Assembly: GCF_001545155.1 (NCBI RefSeq)
Contig: NZ_CP014226.1
Span: 1,922,847-1,960,549 of the forward strand
Source: Halomonas chromatireducens
GTDB taxonomy: Bacteria; Pseudomonadota; Gammaproteobacteria; Pseudomonadales; Halomonadaceae
DNA length: 37,703 nucleotides
Direction of reading: 5' to 3'
A program made the translations under genes and the position numbers. Below the pieces are notes generated by a model that saw only the letters and a program-made list of their open reading frames with translations, did no database searches and was not told the origin of the DNA. Shown piece by piece: positions 33,571-37,703 of the stretch. How positions within the stretch are numbered: position 1 is the first letter of the stretch; the number at the start of each line of letters is the position of its first letter.

Positions 33571-34278
33571 TCAGCGGTAGGCACCCTGGATATCGGTCAC
33601 TCGCATGGCGCTGCGGCCAAGACCGCCGTGCAGGTCGAGCATGCGCTCGAGCCATCCATATACCGGATCGGCGTTGGAAACCATGTCGGCACTGGAGACC
33701 ACGCGTGCCCACATGAAGCTGCCGAAGACGAGGTAATCGGCAGCGGCAGGGGCAGCCCCGTCGATGAAGTCGGCTTCCTTGAGCTGTCCTCGCAGCGGCT
33801 CGAGTGCGGCATCCAGTTGCGATAGTCCCTTGGCGGGGGAGTGAAATTCCTCGAGGGCACGACCGAAGCGCTTTTCCCGCGTCTCGCGAAAATAGTCACG
33901 ATCCTTGGGATGGATGGCATTGAGCAGGTCCATGATGATGGTTCGCATCATCGCCGGCGCCAGGGCTCGCTCGGCATAGTGCTTGAAGAACCGGGCACGG
34001 GCCTCTGCCATCCCGTCGCCCAGCAGCGGCGCGCCAGGATAACTATGATCAAGGTAGCGCAGGATCTCGTAGCTGTCGGCAACGGCGCGGTCACCGTCAA
34101 CCAATACCGGCACCTTGTCGGAGTCGGAGAAGGCAAGCGCCTCCTTGTCGGTGAAATACCAGGGGCGGGTCTCCACCGTCAGCCCCTTGTGTGCCAGGGC
34201 GTAGCGAACCCGCCAGCAGTAGGGGGAAAAGCGCAGCCCCTCGTCAATACCGCAGAGTTCATAGAGAACCATAGCCAT
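33571..34278 (-). CDS. Glutathione S-transferase family protein
   Basis: This is a 235-residue GST. The N-terminal thioredoxin fold (1-80) carries GLRFSPYCWRVRYALAHKGL with the catalytic Ser/Cys region, the cis-Pro motif DKVPVLVDGD and the glutathione-binding SYEILRYLD. The helical C-terminal domain follows, with LDAALEPLRGQLKEADFIDG then AAPAAADYLVFGSFMW. It resembles the beta-etherase-like/uncharacterised bacterial GST groups; the substrate is unknown. ATG 34278 lies five bases after AAGGAG; a second in-frame ATG at 34272 is possible. No functional link to its neighbours is apparent. Confidence 0.88.
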   Translation of the reverse strand: MAMVLYELCGIDEGLRFSPYCWRVRYALAHKGLTVETRPWYFTDKEALAFSDSDKVPVLVDGDRAVADSYEILRYLDHSYPGAPLLGDGMAEARARFFKHYAERALAPAMMRTIIMDLLNAIHPKDRDYFRETREKRFGRALEEFHSPAKGLSQLDAALEPLRGQLKEADFIDGAAPAAADYLVFGSFMWARVVSSADMVSNADPVYGWLERMLDLHGGLGRSAMRVTDIQGAYR

Positions 34279-34663
34279 GCCGTCTCCTTACTTTCGCTGG
34301 GGGTCGTATAATGTAGGGGTCAAACGTAGGGATCCTATAGCGATAGTGCCAGCCTTTCCCCAGCGATACCAATTCATCACCCGCACCCTCGCAGCGGCTT
34401 CCTTGCTATCCATTGGTCTAACATCCCGGCGAAAGCCACGACCGGATTTGGCCAGAATTATCAAGGCAAATCATTGTTTATAAACATACTAAGTGCGTTG
34501 CGAGGGCTTCATTTCATGAGTGAAAAATTGGTAATACCAATTAACCATGATTGGTAATGAGCACCATCAAGCCGTATCGTCGCCCCATTGTGGTAGCCAT
34601 GGGGCCTCGTATCCGAGCCCTCACTCGATCCCTGAAAACGAGACAGCGAGGTAACGTCATCTC
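34279..34663. other. Intergenic region GST / lldP
   Basis: These 385 bp contain no supported gene. A TATAAT at 34307-34312 on the plus strand has no good -35 partner. The distal part is AT-rich and holds the LldR-type operator at 34526-34542 and the lldP promoter and leader. Confidence 0.5.
34526..34558. promoter_or_regulatory. LldR/PdhR-type operator upstream of lldP
   Basis: AATTGGTAATACCAATT at 34526-34542 is a perfect 17-bp palindrome around a central A, matching the TTGGT-N-ACCAA operators of the GntR-family lactate regulator LldR and its relative PdhR. A half site ATTGGTAAT follows at 34550-34558. It lies 122 bp before the lldP ATG. No lldR gene is in the window. Confidence 0.75.
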
Positions 34664-36364
34664 ATGACGGACACGACACTTGCCCTACTTGCCTTCACGC
34701 CGCTGATCCTGGCCGGCGTGCTGCTGATCGGCCTGCGCATGCCGGCGAAAACTGCCATGCCGGCGGTCTATGTGGTCACCGCCCTCATTGCCCTGCTCGC
34801 CTGGGACATGAGCTTCAACCGAGTTCTGGCCTCGACTCTCCAGGGCCTGATTCTCACCATATCGATCCTCTGGATCATCTTCGGTGCCATCCTGCTGCTC
34901 AACACCCTGAAACACTCCGGGGGCATCACCGCCATTCGCAACGGCTTCTCGGGCATCAGCCCGGACCGCCGGGTGCAGGCGATCATCGTCGCCTGGCTGT
35001 TCGGCTGCTTCATCGAGGGCGCCTCCGGCTTCGGCACCCCAGCCGCCGTGGCCGCGCCGCTGATGGTGGCACTCGGCTTCCCGGCCCTGGCTGCCGTGGT
35101 GGTGGGCATGATGATCCAGTCCACCCCGGTCTCCTTCGGTGCCGTGGGCACGCCGATCGTGGTGGGCGTCACCGCCGGTATTGATCGTGAAGGCATCACA
35201 TCTCAGCTGGAAGCCGGCGGCTATACCTGGCTTGAATACTTCCGTCTGATCGCCGCCGAGGTGGCCGTTATCCACGGTATCGTCGGCGTCCTGATGCCGC
35301 TGATCATGGTGGTGATCATGGTGCGCTTCTTCGGTGCCAACAAGTCCTGGAAGGAAGGGCTATCCATCACCCCCTTCGCGCTCTTCGCCGGCGTGGCCTT
35401 CGTGGTGCCCTATATGCTCGCCGGCGTGCTGCTCGGCCCGGAATTCCCGTCCATGATCGGTGCCATGGTGGGACTTGCCATCGTTGTGCCCGCCGCGCGC
35501 AAGGGCTTCCTGATCCCCAAGGACGTCTGGGACTTCCCCGAGCGCAAGTCCTGGCCGGACGCATGGATCGGCAAGCTGGAAATCAAGCTGGACGACATCG
35601 CCGGCAAGGCACCGATCTCTACCCTCATGGGCTGGGTACCCTATGTGCTGCTGGCCGTGATTCTGGTCGCCTCCCGCACCATCGACCCGTTCCGCGAAGC
35701 GCTTCAATCACTGAGCTTCGGCTGGAGCAATATCCTCGGTGAGGCCGGCGTGTCGGGTGCTATCGAGCCACTCTACCTGCCCGGTGGGATCCTGCTGATG
35801 GTGGTACTGCTCACCGCCCTGCTCCACCGCATGCGCCTGGGCGAGCTCAAGGCAGCCTTCGGTGAGTCCTCGCGGACCATTTTCGGCGCTGGCTTCGTGC
35901 TGATCTTCACCATTCCCATGGTGCGCATTCTGATCAACTCCGGCGTCAACGCTGCGGACCTGGTATCCATGCCGGTTGCCATGGCACAGTTCGTTGCCGA
36001 CGGGGTGGGCGGCGTCTATCCGCTCTTCGCGCCCGCAGTCGGTGGTCTGGGTGCCTTCATTGCCGGTTCCAACACCGTCTCCAACCTGATGCTGGCGGAG
36101 TTCCAGTTCAACGTGGCACAGCAGTTGGGCGTTTCCACCGCAATGATGGTGGCACTGCAGGCGGTGGGTGCCGCCGCGGGCAACATGATTGCCATCCATA
36201 ACGTGGTGGCGGCGTCTGCCACCGTGGGGCTGCTGGGCCGCGAAGGCGAAACCATTCGCAAGACAATCCTGCCGACCCTCTACTACCTGATCTTCACCGG
36301 CATCATCGCCATGATCGCGTTCTACGTCATCGGCGTCACGGACCCGCTGATGCGCGCCGGCTGA
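34664..36364 (+). CDS. lldP: L-lactate permease, copy 1
   Basis: This is a 566-residue LctP-family lactate:H+ symporter with about 12-14 membrane helices. Typical features are the N-terminal [39 protein letters not shown], the signature [20 protein letters not shown] and [19 protein letters not shown], a cytoplasmic insert [20 protein letters not shown], and C-terminal [20 protein letters not shown] and [19 protein letters not shown]. It imports L-lactate (also D-lactate and glycolate in known members). A GAGG lies upstream of ATG 34664, and expression is probably controlled at the LldR-type operator. A paralogous copy follows 227 bp downstream. Confidence 0.95.
   Translation: MTDTTLALLAFTPLILAGVLLIGLRMPAKTAMPAVYVVTALIALLAWDMSFNRVLASTLQGLILTISILWIIFGAILLLNTLKHSGGITAIRNGFSGISPDRRVQAIIVAWLFGCFIEGASGFGTPAAVAAPLMVALGFPALAAVVVGMMIQSTPVSFGAVGTPIVVGVTAGIDREGITSQLEAGGYTWLEYFRLIAAEVAVIHGIVGVLMPLIMVVIMVRFFGANKSWKEGLSITPFALFAGVAFVVPYMLAGVLLGPEFPSMIGAMVGLAIVVPAARKGFLIPKDVWDFPERKSWPDAWIGKLEIKLDDIAGKAPISTLMGWVPYVLLAVILVASRTIDPFREALQSLSFGWSNILGEAGVSGAIEPLYLPGGILLMVVLLTALLHRMRLGELKAAFGESSRTIFGAGFVLIFTIPMVRILINSGVNAADLVSMPVAMAQFVADGVGGVYPLFAPAVGGLGAFIAGSNTVSNLMLAEFQFNVAQQLGVSTAMMVALQAVGAAAGNMIAIHNVVAASATVGLLGREGETIRKTILPTLYYLIFTGIIAMIAFYVIGVTDPLMRAG
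35564..35739 (+). repeat. 176-bp tract identical to the second lldP copy (first member)
   Basis: This tract is base-for-base identical to 37492-37667 in the neighbouring paralogue, although flanking sequence of the two genes differs at many third codon positions. It points to recent gene conversion. Confidence 0.9.
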
Positions 36365-36395
36365 TCCTCTGCCGGGAGCCAGCGGAAGGCCACGA

Positions 36396-36424
36396 AAGGG
36401 TCCTGTCGAATTCGACAGGGCCTT
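36396..36424 (+). terminator. Hairpin terminator of lldP copy 1
   Basis: CCTGTCGAA (36402-36410) and TTCGACAGG (36411-36419), flanked by AAGG/CCTT, form a hairpin 31 bp past the stop, followed by CTCGGTTTT. Confidence 0.75.
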
Positions 36425-36591
36425 CTCGGTTTTGGCCAGGTTGATGACAGCGCTGGTAACGATTCATGGTGCTAGCCGCCAAGAAACTGGTCCTACCACT
36501 CGTACCCGGCATGGCCATCCCCCCATCATCCCCTTAAGGTGCCAGGCGGAGGTTCCCGAATAAGTAGCATAAAACCGAGGAATTTTTGCCC

Positions 36592-37703
36592 ATGACAAAT
36601 ACCACGCTAGCGCTACTTGCCTTTCTACCCCTGGTCCTGGCCGGGGTGCTGCTGATCGGCTTTCGAATGGCGGCCAGAACCGCCATGCCGATCGTCTACC
36701 TGGTGACGGCCCTCATCGCTCTATTCGCCTGGGAGATGACCTTCACGCGGGTCATCGCCTCTTCGTTGCAGGGTTTGATCCTCACCGTCTCGATCCTGTG
36801 GATCATCTTCGGTGCCATCCTGCTGCTCAATGCCATGAAGCATTCCGGGGGCATCACCGCCATTCGCAACGGCTTCTCGGGCATCAGTCCGGACCGCCGG
36901 GTGCAGGCCATCATCGTCGCCTGGCTGTTCGGCTGCTTCATCGAGGGCGCCTCCGGCTTCGGTACCCCGGCCGCCGTGGCCGCGCCATTGATGGTGGCCC
37001 TGGGCTTTCCGGCCCTGGCTGCCGTGGTGGTGGGCATGATGATCCAGTCCACCCCGGTCTCCTTCGGTGCCGTGGGTACGCCGATCGTGGTTGGCGTTAC
37101 CGGCGGGGTCAACCAGAGCGCCATCACTGAAGCACTTGAAGCCGGTGGCTACACCTGGCTGGAGTACTTCCGTTTGATTGCTGCCGAGGTAGCCATCATC
37201 CACGGCATCGTCGGCATCCTGATGCCGCTGATCATGGTGGTGATCATGGTGCGCTTCTTTGGGGCCAACAAGTCCTGGAAGGAGGGCCTTTCCATCACGC
37301 CTTTTGCGCTTTTCGCCGGCGTGGCCTTCGTGGTGCCTTACATGCTGGCAGGGGTACTGCTCGGCCCGGAATTCCCGTCCATGATCGGTGCCATGGTGGG
37401 TCTGGCCGTGGTCGTGCCCGCCGCCCGCCGCGGCTTCCTGATCCCCAAGGATGTATGGGAGTTTCCCGAGCGCAAGTCCTGGCCCGACGAGTGGATCGGC
37501 AAGCTGGAAATCAAGCTGGACGACATCGCCGGCAAGGCACCGATCTCTACCCTCATGGGCTGGGTACCCTATGTGCTGCTGGCCGTGATTCTGGTCGCCT
37601 CCCGCACCATCGACCCGTTCCGCGAAGCGCTTCAATCACTGAGCTTCGGCTGGAGCAATATCCTCGGCGAAGCCGGAGTATCCGGCAGCCTGGAACCACT
37701 TTA
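36592..37703 (+). CDS. L-lactate permease, copy 2 (runs off the window)
   Basis: This is a second LctP-family gene whose frame is open to the right edge: 370 codons are visible of an expected about 566. It opens with [20 protein letters not shown] and carries the same signatures as copy 1 ([59 protein letters not shown]). Differences cluster near the N-terminus and at [16 protein letters not shown], in place of [21 protein letters not shown] lies about 13 bases before ATG 36592. The 227-bp gap from copy 1 contains a terminator and no TTGGT/ACCAA operator, so this copy is probably regulated differently. Substrate preference (L-lactate, D-lactate or glycolate) may differ as well. Confidence 0.93.
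   Translation, partial: MTNTTLALLAFLPLVLAGVLLIGFRMAARTAMPIVYLVTALIALFAWEMTFTRVIASSLQGLILTVSILWIIFGAILLLNAMKHSGGITAIRNGFSGISPDRRVQAIIVAWLFGCFIEGASGFGTPAAVAAPLMVALGFPALAAVVVGMMIQSTPVSFGAVGTPIVVGVTGGVNQSAITEALEAGGYTWLEYFRLIAAEVAIIHGIVGILMPLIMVVIMVRFFGANKSWKEGLSITPFALFAGVAFVVPYMLAGVLLGPEFPSMIGAMVGLAVVVPAARRGFLIPKDVWEFPERKSWPDEWIGKLEIKLDDIAGKAPISTLMGWVPYVLLAVILVASRTIDPFREALQSLSFGWSNILGEAGVSGSLEPL
37492..37667 (+). repeat. 176-bp tract identical to lldP copy 1 (second member)
   Basis: Partner of the tract at 35564-35739, lying in the same place in the protein (from the [14 protein letters not shown] segment to SFGWSNILG). Confidence 0.9.

Noticed and set aside
34307..34312. TATAAT as a promoter -10
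   Set aside because: No -35 element is found at proper spacing and no gene starts nearby on that strand.

Overview
The window looks like a chromosomal segment of a moderately halophilic gammaproteobacterium, most likely Halomonas or a close relative. This is inferred from the GC-rich coding sequence, the C-terminal end of a BetT-type choline transporter, a phasin, paired LldP lactate permeases, a dense set of catabolic operons and Halomonas-like protein sequences. I see no tRNA, rRNA, CRISPR array, insertion sequence or prophage gene.

Region 1 (1-5.5 kb): the tail of betT; yjbQ; a secreted cupin; and a compact stress-type module. The module has an ECF sigma factor and a zinc-finger anti-sigma factor, followed by a methyltransferase fused to a four-helix MerC-like membrane domain. 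A paralogous ArsM-like methyltransferase is divergently transcribed. The divergent intergenic region carries two mirrored GGGAAC-N17-CGTC promoter candidates. A stand-alone Hen1-type RNA 2'-O-methyltransferase domain ends the region.

Region 2 (5.6-15.9 kb): alcohol and aldehyde oxidation (adhP, an exaC-type aldehyde dehydrogenase), a LuxR-type response regulator, a periplasmic PQQ-dependent sugar dehydrogenase, and a four-gene signalling operon. The operon encodes a cysteine-free molybdopterin-oxidoreductase-fold periplasmic protein, a tripartite hybrid kinase, a FIST protein and a soluble hybrid kinase. It recalls the ErcS'/FIST/ErbR ethanol-oxidation regulators of Pseudomonas.

Region 3 (15.9-24.3 kb): glyoxylate assimilation (gcl, hyi, glxR, glycerate kinase and a truncated pyruvate kinase remnant), preceded by ureide breakdown (puuE, allE, allA). 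Four copies of a composite palindromic intergenic repeat, with covarying hairpin arms, lie between these genes.

Region 4 (24.3-32.2 kb): the urate/allantoin regulon: allantoin racemase, NCS1 permease, GntR/FCD regulator, puuD, uraH, uraD and an NCS2 urate permease. TGTATACA-like palindromes sit in front of most of its transcription units and probably bind the GntR regulator. Together regions 3 and 4 take urate through 5-hydroxyisourate, OHCU, allantoin, (allantoate), ureidoglycine and ureidoglycolate to glyoxylate, then to tartronate semialdehyde and glycerate. Only the allantoate amidohydrolase step is missing from the window.

Region 5 (32.2 kb to end): a phosphoribosyltransferase, a phasin, a glutathione S-transferase, and two tandem L-lactate permease genes that share a 176-bp identical tract. 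The first lies behind a perfect LldR-type operator; the second runs off the window.
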